A stretch of 64,000 nucleotides of DNA from contig NZ_BMUY01000003.1 of assembly GCF_014650435.1 (NCBI RefSeq), forward strand, positions 496,001 to 560,000, in the 5' to 3' direction. The DNA comes from Streptomyces tendae. GTDB taxonomy: Bacteria; Actinomycetota; Actinomycetes; Streptomycetales; Streptomycetaceae. The first letter of the stretch is position 1. Each line of letters starts with the position of its first letter. The position numbers were made by a program, and so were the translations under genes. The notes beneath the pieces are model-generated. The model made no database searches, was not told the DNA's origin, and saw nothing but the letters and a program-made list of their open reading frames with translations. Positions 44,531-53,152 of the stretch are shown piece after piece.

Positions 44531-44715
44531 GTGCACCCGGTCCGGACCTGCGATACGATCATCCTGCCTGATCACGGGGGCCAACTCCCCGCAGCGGGCA
44601 CTGCGTTGGTGGTCCAAGGAAAGACGCCCCACTTCCCGTGGGGAAATGCAGGTGCAAGGCCTGCCCAGCGCTCGACGAGAACCCCGGTCCCGCCCACGCG
44701 GACCGGGGTTCTTCC
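44531..44715 (+). ncRNA. Candidate small RNA, copy 1 (promoter, hairpins, terminator)
   Basis: -10 TACGAT (44554-44559) lies 16 bases after TGCACC (44532-44537), giving a start near 44566. The RNA would contain hairpins GGGG-CCAAC-CCCC type (44576-44590), CCCCAC-TTCCC-GTGGGG (44627-44643) and GCAGG/CCTGC. It ends in a 12-bp terminator stem GAACCCCGGTCC/GGACCGGGGTTC (44679-44711) followed by TTCC. A second copy at 45683-45866 differs in two positions over about 160 bases. One difference is a deletion that would shift any reading frame, arguing for RNA rather than protein. Confidence 0.72.
44679..44715 (+). terminator. Terminator of sRNA copy 1
   Basis: GAACCCCGGTCC and GGACCGGGGTTC pair perfectly (12 bp) over a 9-base loop, followed by TTCC. 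It also lies 43 bases beyond the end of the converging lipoprotein gene. Confidence 0.8.
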
Positions 44716-44757
44716 GTGTCGGCCGGGTCCGGAGCAGCGCCCGGACCCGGGTCCGGG

Positions 44758-45570
44758 TCATCGGGCGAGCTTGGCCTCCTGTGCGCCGATGACGGCGGTC
44801 GGCTGCTCGTACGCCTCACCGCGGCTGATCGCCGCGATGTTGAAGGAGGAGAAGCCGGCGAGCGTGGTGCCCGTCCGGAAGACGACGACCTTCGTCTCGA
44901 CGGGGTCCTCGTCCGTCTTCGCGGCCACCGTCCAGGCGACGGCGTCCTCACCGGCCGTGAGCTTCTCCCCGGCGACCTTGGTGACCTGCTGCTTCTCCCC
45001 GTCGATCGTCATGGCGAAGCCCTTCGCGCACTTCTCGCCCGCCGCCCGCAGCGTGCCGAGGGCCTGGTCCGCGCCGTCGGCGTCGTAGGACCAGAGGGAG
45101 GTCATCGTCTTCGTGATGTCGAGGGAGTCGATGGTCGCCTCCTTCGCCTCCTCCTCCGTCATCTCCGCCAGTTCCTCCATCGAGGGCATCCCCTTCTTGG
45201 ACGCCGCGGACTCCTGGACGACGAGTCGCTGGGCGCTCGCCGCCGGGTCGCCCGCCGGAAGAGCCGAGAGCACCCGGGCGACGGGCTCGCACTCCGCCCG
45301 GTCCACGGTGAGGGAAGCGGGATCGAAGACGTCGTCCTTCCCGGGCTCCTGCACCTTGTGGTCCTTGAGGTCGGCCGTGGCCACGATCCGCTTCTCCAGC
45401 TCGGCGGCGGTCAGCGCCTTCGACGCCGGCTTCTCGGCCGCGCCGCCCTCGGGCTTGTCGTCCCCGCCGTTTCCACCGTCCTGGTCACCTCCGCCGCAGG
45501 CGGCGACCGCCAGGGTGAGGGCGACCGCGGAAGCGGTCAGGACGGTACGGCGTACGGCAGTGGCGCGCAT
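44758..45570 (-). CDS. Lipoprotein of unknown function
   Basis: A 270-residue lipoprotein: signal peptide with lipobox VAACG (Cys near residue 25), a Gly/Asp/Lys linker, then a soluble domain of about 220 residues. Its conserved parts include ELEKRIVATADLKDHKVQEP and SLWSYDADGADQAL. ATG 45570 has AAGGAGAA. It resembles actinobacterial lipoproteins without known role. It is flanked on both sides by the duplicated sRNA unit read from the other strand. Confidence 0.85.
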   Translation of the reverse strand: MRATAVRRTVLTASAVALTLAVAACGGGDQDGGNGGDDKPEGGAAEKPASKALTAAELEKRIVATADLKDHKVQEPGKDDVFDPASLTVDRAECEPVARVLSALPAGDPAASAQRLVVQESAASKKGMPSMEELAEMTEEEAKEATIDSLDITKTMTSLWSYDADGADQALGTLRAAGEKCAKGFAMTIDGEKQQVTKVAGEKLTAGEDAVAWTVAAKTDEDPVETKVVVFRTGTTLAGFSSFNIAAISRGEAYEQPTAVIGAQEAKLAR

Positions 45571-45682
45571 GGTCGTTCTCCTTGTGCTCAAGCGCCCCGC
45601 ACCGAGACGCAGCGCGGGGTCGACAAGATCAAGACGACCGGGACCCGCCCGGGGTTGTACGCGACCGCGCCGTGCCGCCGAC

Positions 45683-45866
45683 GTGCACCCCGGTCGGCAC
45701 TGCGGTACGATCATCCTGCCTGATCACGGGGCCAACCCCCCGCAGCGGGCACTGCGTTGGTGGTCCAAGGAAAGACGCCCCACTTCCCGTGGGGAAATGC
45801 AGGTGCAAGGCCTGCCCAGCGCTCGACGAGAACCCCGGTCCCGCCCACGCGGACCGGGGTTCTTCC
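45683..45866 (+). ncRNA. Candidate small RNA, copy 2
   Basis: TGCACC (45684-45689), 16-base spacer and TACGAT (45706-45711) repeat the promoter of copy 1 exactly in spacing. The transcribed part is identical to copy 1 except that GGGGGCCAACT reads GGGGCCAACC, which preserves the hairpin. The terminator stem is at 45830-45862. It is divergent from the lipoprotein gene and converges on the racemase-like gene. Confidence 0.72.
45830..45866 (+). terminator. Terminator of sRNA copy 2
   Basis: Same 12-bp stem and 9-base loop as copy 1, followed by TTCC, 37 bases from the end of the converging racemase-family gene. Confidence 0.8.
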
Positions 45867-45902
45867 ACTTCGGGTCCCGCGAACTACGTCGCGGTCCCCT
45901 TC

Positions 45903-46634
45903 TCAGACCTGTACCAATGGCTCCCGCGTGAACAGCGCGCCCAGCTCGGGAGCGTTGACCCGGCGGTCGGCCAGGCGCAGGCCCTCCCAGATGGTGACCT
46001 GGTTCGCGGTGAGGACCGGCTTGCCCAGCTCCTTCTCCAGGGCCGGGATGTGGGCCGCCGTGTGCAGCGCCGTGTCCGGGAGGAGCACCGCTTCGGCGTC
46101 CGGGCGGTCGGCGGCGCGGGCCAGCGCCAGCACCTCCTCCTCGGTCCAGGTGCCGACCTCCGCCGCCGTGATGATGCCCGAGCTGACGACGTCGGCCACC
46201 TCGATGCCGGCGGCGCCGAGGAAGTCCGCGAAGAGCCGCGCCACGTCCTCCGGGTAGGTCGCGCCGATCGACACCCGCCGCACCCCGATCTCCTTCGCCG
46301 CGTGCACGAAGGCGAAGGAGGTGGACGAGGCCGGCAGGCCCGCCGCCTGGGCGAGGGCGCGCACCTGCTCGTGGGCGCCGTCCCAGCCGTGCACGAAGCT
46401 GCCGCTGGTGCAGGCCCACACCACGGCGTCGGCGCCGGCCAGCCGCAGCTCGGCCACGCCCGCCTCCAGCCGCCGGGGCGAGCCCATCTCGAGGAGCGCG
46501 TCCACCCGGTGGGCGTCCTCACCGATGTCCGTGTGCACCAGGTCCACCCGGATGTCGCTGCCCAGGAGCTGCTCGATGCGTGGGTAGTCGTCCTCGCCGG
46601 AGTGGCCCGGGTACAGGAATCCCAGTGCTGTCAT
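45903..46634 (-). CDS. Asp/Glu racemase-superfamily enzyme with one catalytic Cys
   Basis: A 243-residue member of the maleate isomerase/arylmalonate decarboxylase/Asp-Glu racemase superfamily. The first cysteine motif ACTSGSF is intact (Cys75). The second motif, SCTNL in the neighbouring paralogue, reads PDTAL here, so Asp187 replaces the second catalytic Cys. Such a change fits a non-racemising reaction (isomerase, decarboxylase or lyase), but this is inference. ATG 46634 overlaps the paralogue stop in ATGA, so the two are co-translated. Confidence 0.85.
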   Translation of the reverse strand: MTALGFLYPGHSGEDDYPRIEQLLGSDIRVDLVHTDIGEDAHRVDALLEMGSPRRLEAGVAELRLAGADAVVWACTSGSFVHGWDGAHEQVRALAQAAGLPASSTSFAFVHAAKEIGVRRVSIGATYPEDVARLFADFLGAAGIEVADVVSSGIITAAEVGTWTEEEVLALARAADRPDAEAVLLPDTALHTAAHIPALEKELGKPVLTANQVTIWEGLRLADRRVNAPELGALFTREPLVQV

Positions 46635-47533
46635 GTCCACCCTTCCTGCTGCTGTTCCGTGTCCGGGCCGTCAGCGACGCCCGGCATGTCCGCGGCCGCA
46701 GGGCCGACCGGGCCCGCCACCGCCGGGTCGACGGGACCCACCGGCCCCACCACCGCGGGACCGGCCGCACCCGCCGCCGCGGGGCCGAGGCGCGCGGCCG
46801 GATCGGTCAGCGCCTGGTACGGCCCCACCGCAGGGGTACCCAGTCGGCGCAGTGCCGCCCACATCGTCACTTGGTTGGCCGAGATCACCGGGATCCGCAG
46901 CTCGGCCTCCAGCTGCGGGATGACGTCGTAGGTGGGGAGGTTGGTGCAGGAGATGAACAGGGCGTCCGCGGCACCCGGCGCGGGCACGGCCTGGCGGGCC
47001 ATGTCGGCCACGTCGCGGTAGGGGACCTTCCAGATGTGCCGGGTCAGCCCCATGAAGGCGCACCCGGTGATGGTGACTCCGGCCTCGGCGACGTACGCCT
47101 CCAGCGCCCGGGTCACGGACACGGTGTACGGCGTCACCAGCGCGACCCGGCGCACGCCCAGCTCGGTCAGCGCGTCGAGCAGTGCGCCGGAGGTGGTGAC
47201 GGACGGGACCGCGCCCGCCCAGGTCATCGCCTCGCACATGGCGCGCTCCCCGGCGATGCCGCCGACGAAGCTGCCCGAGGTGCAGGCGTAGGCGACGACC
47301 TCGGGCGCGATGGCGTTGAGGGTGCGCACCGCCTCGCCGAGGGTCTCGTGCTCGCTGACCATCCGGGCGAGGTCCAGACTGACCTCGACGGGCACGAAGG
47401 GGGTCCGTGTCATGTGCAGTGACACGTCGTCGGGCACCCATCGCCACAGCTCGCGATCGAGTGCGAAGTCGAAGGGGGCGACCACGCCGACCCCGCGTTG
47501 CGGAGCTGGTCCGCCGAGAAAGGAGATGTCCAT
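46631..47533 (-). CDS. Asp/Glu racemase-superfamily enzyme with two catalytic Cys
   Basis: A 300-residue paralogue of the next gene. Both cysteine motifs are present: ACTSGSF (Cys84) and ISCTNL (Cys196). After the core, a tail of about 50 residues consists of repeated Ala/Gly/Val/Pro units (VVGPVGPVDPAVAGPVGPAA) and is probably disordered. ATG 47533 is assumed. It is divergent from the hydroxyacid dehydrogenase and forms an operon with the single-Cys paralogue. Confidence 0.85.
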   Translation of the reverse strand: MDISFLGGPAPQRGVGVVAPFDFALDRELWRWVPDDVSLHMTRTPFVPVEVSLDLARMVSEHETLGEAVRTLNAIAPEVVAYACTSGSFVGGIAGERAMCEAMTWAGAVPSVTTSGALLDALTELGVRRVALVTPYTVSVTRALEAYVAEAGVTITGCAFMGLTRHIWKVPYRDVADMARQAVPAPGAADALFISCTNLPTYDVIPQLEAELRIPVISANQVTMWAALRRLGTPAVGPYQALTDPAARLGPAAAGAAGPAVVGPVGPVDPAVAGPVGPAAADMPGVADGPDTEQQQEGWT

Positions 47534-47720
47534 GGCACGCACCGGCCTCACACTGAGGAAGGAGAGGGCAACGCACCGTTATGAACGGCCGTGTTGACGA
47601 AGGTAGGTTCCGGTGCGAGCGTGGTCAATCCGCCCGCATCACTCCCAGGTCAACAGCCGGTTAACTTCCGCGTCAACACCTGAACCGCACCCGCTTCCAC
47701 CGACCGGAGACAGGCCGCCG

Positions 47721-48710
47721 ATGACCACGTCCCCGTCCGCGCCCGCGTCCACGCCCGCGCCGACCTCCCTGCCGACCCTCCTCGTCCTGGACGCCGAGCC
47801 ACTCCCCCGGCTGGGCCGGCTGACCGGCCGGGCCAGGGTCGAGCACGCCGACGCGAAGACGCTGGCCGAGCGGCTGCCGCACGCCGACGTCCTGCTGGTG
47901 TGGGACTTCACCTCGCACGCGGTGCGCGAGGCATGGCCGGGCGGCGGCCCGCGCCCGCGCTGGGTGCACACGGCGAGCGCCGGTGTGGACCATCTGATGT
48001 GCCCGGAGCTGGCGGCGTCGGACACGGTGGTGACCAACGCGCGCGGTGTCTTCGACCGGCCGATCGCCGAGTACGTCGCCGCGCTCGTGCTGGCGATGGC
48101 CAAGGACCTGCCCACCACGCTGCGCCTCCAGGGTGAGCGGACCTGGCGGCACCGTGAGTCGACGCGGGTGGCCGGAACCCGCGCCTGCGTGGTGGGCTCC
48201 GGCCCGATCGGCCGGGCGGTGGTGAGCACGCTGGAGGCGCTCGGCATCACCACCGCGCTGGTCGGCCGCGCCGCGCGCCCCGGCGCGCACGGCCCGGAGG
48301 ACCTGGACCGGCTGCTGGCCGGAGCCGACTGGGTGGTGGCGGCGGCGCCGCTCACCGACGACACGCGCGGCATGTTCGACGCCCGGCGGTTCGCCCTGAT
48401 GCGGCCCTCCGCCCGGTTCGTGAACGTGGGGCGGGGGCCGCTGGTCGTCGAGGACGACCTGGTCGAGGCACTGACCGCGCGCCGGATCGGGGGCGCCGCC
48501 CTGGACGTGCTGAACCACGAGCCCCTGGCCGAGGACAGCGCCCTGTGGGAGGTGCCGGGGCTGATCGTCTCGCCGCACATGAGCGGGGACACGGTCGGCT
48601 GGCGGGACGAACTGGGGGCGCAGTTCGTGGAGTTGTTCGAGAGCTGGGCGGCGGGCGGACCGCTGGCCAACGTGGTCGACAAAGAACGTGGATACGTGCC
48701 CGGACACTGA
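47721..48710 (+). CDS. D-2-hydroxyacid dehydrogenase
   Basis: A 329-residue NAD-dependent dehydrogenase. The Rossmann motif is VVGSGPIGRAV. Catalytic residues lie in VNVGRGPLV (Arg), LDVLNHEPL (Glu) and VSPHMSG (His). It interconverts 2-keto and D-2-hydroxy acids. ATG 47721 follows a GGAGA. It starts the plus-strand operon with the amidase. It probably reduces or oxidises an acid produced by the racemase-family enzymes. Confidence 0.9.
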   Translation: MTTSPSAPASTPAPTSLPTLLVLDAEPLPRLGRLTGRARVEHADAKTLAERLPHADVLLVWDFTSHAVREAWPGGGPRPRWVHTASAGVDHLMCPELAASDTVVTNARGVFDRPIAEYVAALVLAMAKDLPTTLRLQGERTWRHRESTRVAGTRACVVGSGPIGRAVVSTLEALGITTALVGRAARPGAHGPEDLDRLLAGADWVVAAAPLTDDTRGMFDARRFALMRPSARFVNVGRGPLVVEDDLVEALTARRIGGAALDVLNHEPLAEDSALWEVPGLIVSPHMSGDTVGWRDELGAQFVELFESWAAGGPLANVVDKERGYVPGH

Positions 48711-48746
48711 CGTCGCCGACGTCTCCGACCCGCGGGAGGATGCCGC

Positions 48747-50138
48747 ATGACCGACCTCACCGAGCTGACCGCCGTACAGCTCGTCGACGGCTACCGCAAG
48801 GGTGTGTTCAGCCCCGTGGAGGCGACCCGGGCGGTCCTGGAGCGGGCCGAACGGATCCAGCCGGAGGTGAACGCCTTCGTCCGGCTGACCGGTGAGGAGG
48901 CGCTGGACCAGGCCCGGCGGGCCGAGGAGCGGTGGCGCCGCGGGGAGCCGTGCGGGCGTCTGGACGGGGTGCCGGTCACAGTGAAGGACATCCTGCTGAC
49001 GCGCGGTCAGCCGACCCTGCGCGGATCGCGGGCCGTCTCGCCGGACGGTCCCTGGGACGAGGACGCACCGTCCGTCGCCCGGCTGCGCGAACACGGCGCG
49101 GTGTTCGTCGGCAAGACCACGACGCCGGAGTACGGCTGGAAGGGCGTGACGGACTCGCCCCTGTCCGGCGTGACGCGCAACCCGCACGATCCCTCTCGTA
49201 CCGCGGGCGGTTCCAGCGGGGGCGCGGCGGCGGCCGTGGCGCTCGGGGCGGGGCCGCTGGCGCTGGGCACGGACGGCGGCGGCAGTGTGCGCATCCCGGC
49301 GTCCTTCTGCGGCATCTTCGGCCTGAAACCGACGTACGGCCGGGTGCCGCTGTACCCCGCGAGTGCGTTCGGCACGCTCGCGCACGTCGGTCCGATGACC
49401 CGGGACGCGGCGGACGCGGCGCTGCTGCTGGACGTCATCGGCACCCCGGACGCCCGGGACTGGTCGGCGCTCGGACCGGCCCCCGGGTCGTACACCGAGG
49501 CCCTGTCGGGCGGGGTGCGGGGGCTGCGGGTGGCGTACTCGCCCTCGCTCGGCGGACAGGTGGCGGTGCGTCCGGCGGTGGCCGGGGCGGTGCGGCGGGC
49601 GGTGGAGCGGCTGGCGGGTCTCGGCGCGTACGTGACGGAGGCCGACCCCGACTTCACGGATCCGGTGGACGCCTTCCACACGCTGTGGTTCAGCGGGGCG
49701 GCGCGGGTGGTGCAGCATCTGCGGGCGGGGCAGCGGGAGCTCCTTGACCCGGGGCTGCGGGAGATCGTGGGGGCGGGGGCGCGGTATTCGGCGCTGGACT
49801 ATCTGGCGGCGGTGGACGTGCGGATGGAGCTGGGGCGGCGGATGGGGGTCTTCCACGCGTCGTACGACCTGCTGGTGACGCCGACGTTGCCGATCACGGC
49901 GTTCGAGGCGGGGGTGGAGGTGCCGAAGGGGTCGGGGCAGCGGCGGTGGACGGGGTGGACGCCGTTCACGTATCCGTTCAATCTCACGCAGCAGCCTGCT
50001 GCCACCGTGCCGGTGGGGGTGGACGGGGACGGGTTGCCGGTGGGGGTGCAGATCGTCGCGGCTCGGCATCGGGACGATCTGGTGTTGCGGGCCGCGCATG
50101 CGCTGTACGGGGAGGGTGCTGGTACGTCGGCTCAGTAG
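48747..50138 (+). CDS. Amidase (amidase-signature family)
   Basis: A 463-residue hydrolase. The Ser-cisSer-Lys triad is seen as K80 in VTVKD, Ser156 or Ser157 in GGSSGG, and the nucleophile S180 in GTDGGGSVRIPAS. Cytoplasmic; it probably hydrolyses a small amide. It has GGGAGG in front of the ATG and follows the dehydrogenase by 36 bases. The context of racemase-like enzymes and an uptake system suggests use of an amide- or amino-acid-like nutrient. Confidence 0.92.
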   Translation: MTDLTELTAVQLVDGYRKGVFSPVEATRAVLERAERIQPEVNAFVRLTGEEALDQARRAEERWRRGEPCGRLDGVPVTVKDILLTRGQPTLRGSRAVSPDGPWDEDAPSVARLREHGAVFVGKTTTPEYGWKGVTDSPLSGVTRNPHDPSRTAGGSSGGAAAAVALGAGPLALGTDGGGSVRIPASFCGIFGLKPTYGRVPLYPASAFGTLAHVGPMTRDAADAALLLDVIGTPDARDWSALGPAPGSYTEALSGGVRGLRVAYSPSLGGQVAVRPAVAGAVRRAVERLAGLGAYVTEADPDFTDPVDAFHTLWFSGAARVVQHLRAGQRELLDPGLREIVGAGARYSALDYLAAVDVRMELGRRMGVFHASYDLLVTPTLPITAFEAGVEVPKGSGQRRWTGWTPFTYPFNLTQQPAATVPVGVDGDGLPVGVQIVAARHRDDLVLRAAHALYGEGAGTSAQ

Positions 50139-50188
50139 TTGACCGGCGTCGGTGTGGGCGCGCGGTGGGGGACGCCGACCGGCGCTGG

Positions 50189-50240
50189 CGGGTGCCGCCT
50201 GCGCCCACCCGTGCCGCCCCAGCGGCACGACTGCCCGCAG
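50189..50240. repeat. Dispersed intergenic repeat, copy B
   Basis: GGTGCCGCCTGCGCCCACCC, GTGCCGCC and GGCACGACTGCCCGCAG match 16858-16946 without that copy's internal insert. A third partial block, GGCGGCACGACT, follows at 50254-50265. It lies between two converging genes. Confidence 0.65.
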
Positions 50241-50272
50241 GCTGGGGGCTGGGGCGGCACGACTGGTCGCAG

Positions 50273-50770
50273 CTACCCTGCCCGGCGGAAGCTCAGGGTT
50301 TCGCCTGCTGCTCCTGTGCGCCACAGGTCGTTGCAGGCCTCCGCCATCGCCTCCAGGCCCTCCGTGATGCGGCCCCAGACGGTGCCGGGGACCCAGCCGA
50401 CGTCGCCGTTGAGGAGCAGGTTGTTGCGCTCGTAGAACAGGGCGAGGTCGACGAGGGTGGTGCCGGGGCGGACCTCGCGGTCGTAGCCGTACGCCTTCGT
50501 GCCCAACTCGGCACCCGCGAAGGCGAAATAGCACAGGTCACCCGGAATGGGCGTGACTGTCGGATTCTCCAGTGGGGGTTCGGATGTCGCGAAGGGCGGG
50601 AAAAGGGCGTAGATCTCGTTGCGGGCGTATTTGGCGTGGTACACGTCGCCGCCGAGGGGGAGCGCGTCCCAGACGGCCGCGCAGGTGATCGGGGCCCGGT
50701 CGTCGAGCAGTTGGGCCGTGCAGGTGATTCCGCGCTTGACCAGCGAGACTTCGATGTAGCGATCAGCCAT
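50273..50770 (-). CDS. DUF3830 protein
   Basis: A 165-residue cyclophilin-like small-molecule-binding protein (ADRYIEVSLVKRGITCTAQL; GDVYHAKYARNEIYALFPP; GDLCYFAF). DUF3830 proteins are often encoded with amidases, Asp/Glu racemase-like enzymes and amino-acid ABC transporters, exactly the neighbours here. The reaction is unknown. Start 50770 (MADRYIE) is uncertain; ATG 50779 is nearly equal. Confidence 0.82.
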   Translation of the reverse strand: MADRYIEVSLVKRGITCTAQLLDDRAPITCAAVWDALPLGGDVYHAKYARNEIYALFPPFATSEPPLENPTVTPIPGDLCYFAFAGAELGTKAYGYDREVRPGTTLVDLALFYERNNLLLNGDVGWVPGTVWGRITEGLEAMAEACNDLWRTGAAGETLSFRRAG

Positions 50771-50877
50771 GCCCTCCATGGCAGTGCCCCGGGCCCCCGC
50801 GGTCAAGGGCGCCGGGCCGATGTATCGGACTGAAAAAGATCGGCATAACCTGCCCACCTTCGGGTAGCTGCGCGCCC

Positions 50878-51807
50878 ATGGCTCCACCACACAGAACCCC
50901 TCTACGGGGTATATCCGACCAAAGGTCCAGGACAGCCGGGCCCACTCGCCGGACGCTGCTCGCGGGGGTCGCGGCGCTCGGTGCGCTGGGGGCGGCCGGC
51001 TGCTCGCGGGTGGCCACCGCGTCCGACGTCAAGGGGGGAGACCTGCTCGGGCGGCTCCAGGCACAGGGCGTCGCCCGGCTCGGCATCGCCGGTGAGATCC
51101 CCTTCGGGTACATCGACAAGAACGGCGAGCTGACCGGTGAGGCCCCGGAGCTGGCGAAGGTCATCTTCAAGCGGCTCGGAGTGGACCGGGTGCAGCCCGT
51201 GCCGACGGAGTTCGGCTCCCTCATCCCGGGGCTCGCGTCCCAGCAGTTCGACGTCGTGGCGGCCGGGATGTACATCAACGCCGACCGCTGTGAGCAGGTC
51301 ATCTTCTCCGACCCCGACTACCAGATGCTCGACGCGTACATCGTGCGCAAGGGCAATCCGCTCGGGCTGCACAACTACCGGGACGTCGTCAAGAAGAAGG
51401 CCAAGTTCGCAACCGGCACCGGCTACGCCGAGATCGCCTACGCGGTGGAGCACGGGTACAAGGAGGACGACATCCTGATCGTCCCCGACCAGGTGGCCGG
51501 ACTCAACGCCGTCGAGTCCGGGCGCGTGGACGTCTTCGCCGGCACGGCCCTGACCGTGCGCGAGGTGGTGAAGAAGTCGAGCAAGGCGGAGGCGACCGAG
51601 CCCTTCGCACCGCTGGTCGGCGGCAAGCCCCACGTCGACGGCGGCGGCTTCGCCTTCCGTCCGGACGAGACCAACCTGCGGGACGCCTTCAACGTCGAGC
51701 TGCAGAAGCTGAAGAAGAGCGGCGAACTGCTGCGAATCCTCAAGCCCTTCGGTTTCACCGAGGAAGAGATGACGGATCTGACCGCGAAGGAGCTCTGCGG
51801 CGGATGA
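50878..51807 (+). CDS. ABC transporter substrate-binding lipoprotein (Ehu-like, polar amino acid type)
   Basis: A 309-residue family 3 solute-binding protein. The signal peptide has a Tat-like RRTLLAG and lipobox GAAGC. The mature part starts GVARLGIAGEIPFGYIDKNG and contains FGSLIPGLASQQFDVVAAGM. It resembles EhuB-type ectoine/hydroxyectoine binding proteins, but the ligand is more likely the substrate of the local enzymes. It begins a four-gene transporter operon with overlapping genes. Confidence 0.88.
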   Translation: MAPPHRTPLRGISDQRSRTAGPTRRTLLAGVAALGALGAAGCSRVATASDVKGGDLLGRLQAQGVARLGIAGEIPFGYIDKNGELTGEAPELAKVIFKRLGVDRVQPVPTEFGSLIPGLASQQFDVVAAGMYINADRCEQVIFSDPDYQMLDAYIVRKGNPLGLHNYRDVVKKKAKFATGTGYAEIAYAVEHGYKEDDILIVPDQVAGLNAVESGRVDVFAGTALTVREVVKKSSKAEATEPFAPLVGGKPHVDGGGFAFRPDETNLRDAFNVELQKLKKSGELLRILKPFGFTEEEMTDLTAKELCGG

Positions 51808-52505
51808 CCTCGGGACTGTGGGAACTCGTACTCCAGGGCGTCTGGGTCACCGTCCAGCTGCTCTTCTTCAGTTCGCTGCTGGCGACGGCCGTCTCCTTCG
51901 TGGTCGGCATCGCGCGCACCCACCGGCTGTGGATCGTCCGCTTCCTCGCGGGCTTCTACACCGAGGTGTTCCGCGGGACCTCAGCGCTGGTGATGATCTT
52001 CTGGGTCTTCTTCGTGCTGCCGCCCGCCTTCGGCTGGCAGCTGGTGCCGATGTGGGCGGGCACGCTGGCGCTCGGCCTGACCTACGGGGCGTACGGCTCC
52101 GAGATCGTGCGCGGCGCGCTGGCCGCGGTCGACCCGGCGCAGAAGGAGGGCGGCATCGCGCTCAGCTTCACGCCCTGGCAGCGGATGAAGCTGATCCTGC
52201 TGCCGCAGGCGGTGCCGGAGATGATCCCGCCCTTCTCCAACCTGCTGATCGAGCTGCTCAAGGGCACCGCCCTGGTCTCGATCATGGGCATGGGCGACCT
52301 GGCCTTCAGCGGCAACCTGGTGCGGCTGGCACTGCAGGAGAGCGCGGAGATCTACACGTACATCCTGCTGATCTACTTCGTGATCGCCTTCCTGCTCACG
52401 CGGGTGATGCGCGGTCTGGAGAAGAAGCTGAAGGCGGGCGTCGGAAAGGCGCCGAAGAAGAAGACGGCGGCCGTGCGGGTGCCTGAGGGAAGTGGTGTGT
52501 CGTGA
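51804..52505 (+). CDS. Amino-acid ABC transporter permease (EhuC-like)
   Basis: A 233-residue permease of the HisM/GlnP type with about five helices. The start is LWELVLQGVWVTVQLLFFSS. The EAA-like loop is AVDPAQKEGGIALSFTPWQR. ATG overlaps the binding-protein stop in ATGA. The C-terminus is Lys-rich. It forms the channel with the next gene product. Confidence 0.92.
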   Translation: MTSGLWELVLQGVWVTVQLLFFSSLLATAVSFVVGIARTHRLWIVRFLAGFYTEVFRGTSALVMIFWVFFVLPPAFGWQLVPMWAGTLALGLTYGAYGSEIVRGALAAVDPAQKEGGIALSFTPWQRMKLILLPQAVPEMIPPFSNLLIELLKGTALVSIMGMGDLAFSGNLVRLALQESAEIYTYILLIYFVIAFLLTRVMRGLEKKLKAGVGKAPKKKTAAVRVPEGSGVS

Positions 52506-53152
52506 AATGGGACTGGAGCGCGGTCTCCGACTTCATGCCGCACTTCTGGGACGGCCTGCTGGTCACCCTGCAGATCCTGGTCCTCGGCTCGCTGGTCTCC
52601 TTCGGCCTCGGCCTGGTGTGGGCGCTGCTGATGCGGGTGCCGAGCCGCTGGGTGACCTGGCCGATCGGGGTGGTCACCGAGTTCGTCCGGAACACCCCGC
52701 TGCTGGTGCAGCTGTTCTTCCTCTTCTACGTGCTGCCCGAGTGGAACATCACGTTCTCGGCGCTCACCACCGGTGTGGTCGCCATCGGCCTGCACTACTC
52801 GACGTACACGATGCAGGTCTACCGGGCCGGCATCGAGGGCGTGCCGGTCGGCCAGTGGGAGGCCGCGACGGCGCTGAACCTGCCCCTGCGGCGGACCTGG
52901 ACGGCGATCATCCTGCCGCAGGCGATCCGCCGGGTGGTGCCCGCCCTCGGCAACTACGTGATCTCCATGCTCAAGGACACGCCGCTGCTGATGGCGATCA
53001 CGGTGCTGGAGATGCTCGGCGAGGCCCGGCTGTTCTCGCAGCAGAACTTCCAGTTCACCGAGCCCCTGACGGTCATCGGTGTGGCCTTCATCATCATCTC
53101 CTACCTGGCCTCCCTTGCCCTGCGAGCCCTGGAGCGACGCCTTGTCCACTGA
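52502..53152 (+). CDS. Amino-acid ABC transporter permease (EhuD-like)
   Basis: A 216-residue permease with five helices. It contains HFWDGLLVTLQILVLGSLVS and the loop GIEGVPVGQWEAATALNLPL. The GTG start overlaps the previous stop in GTGA. Partner of the preceding permease. Confidence 0.92.
   Translation: MKWDWSAVSDFMPHFWDGLLVTLQILVLGSLVSFGLGLVWALLMRVPSRWVTWPIGVVTEFVRNTPLLVQLFFLFYVLPEWNITFSALTTGVVAIGLHYSTYTMQVYRAGIEGVPVGQWEAATALNLPLRRTWTAIILPQAIRRVVPALGNYVISMLKDTPLLMAITVLEMLGEARLFSQQNFQFTEPLTVIGVAFIIISYLASLALRALERRLVH

Noticed and set aside
44531..44715. Identification of the duplicated unit as actinobacterial 6C RNA
   Set aside because: C-rich loops are present, but I could not match the defining two-hairpin six-C layout, and position differs from the locus I recall.
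44531..45088. Open frame running through sRNA copy 1
   Set aside because: The second copy has a one-base deletion that breaks the frame while keeping RNA hairpins and terminator.
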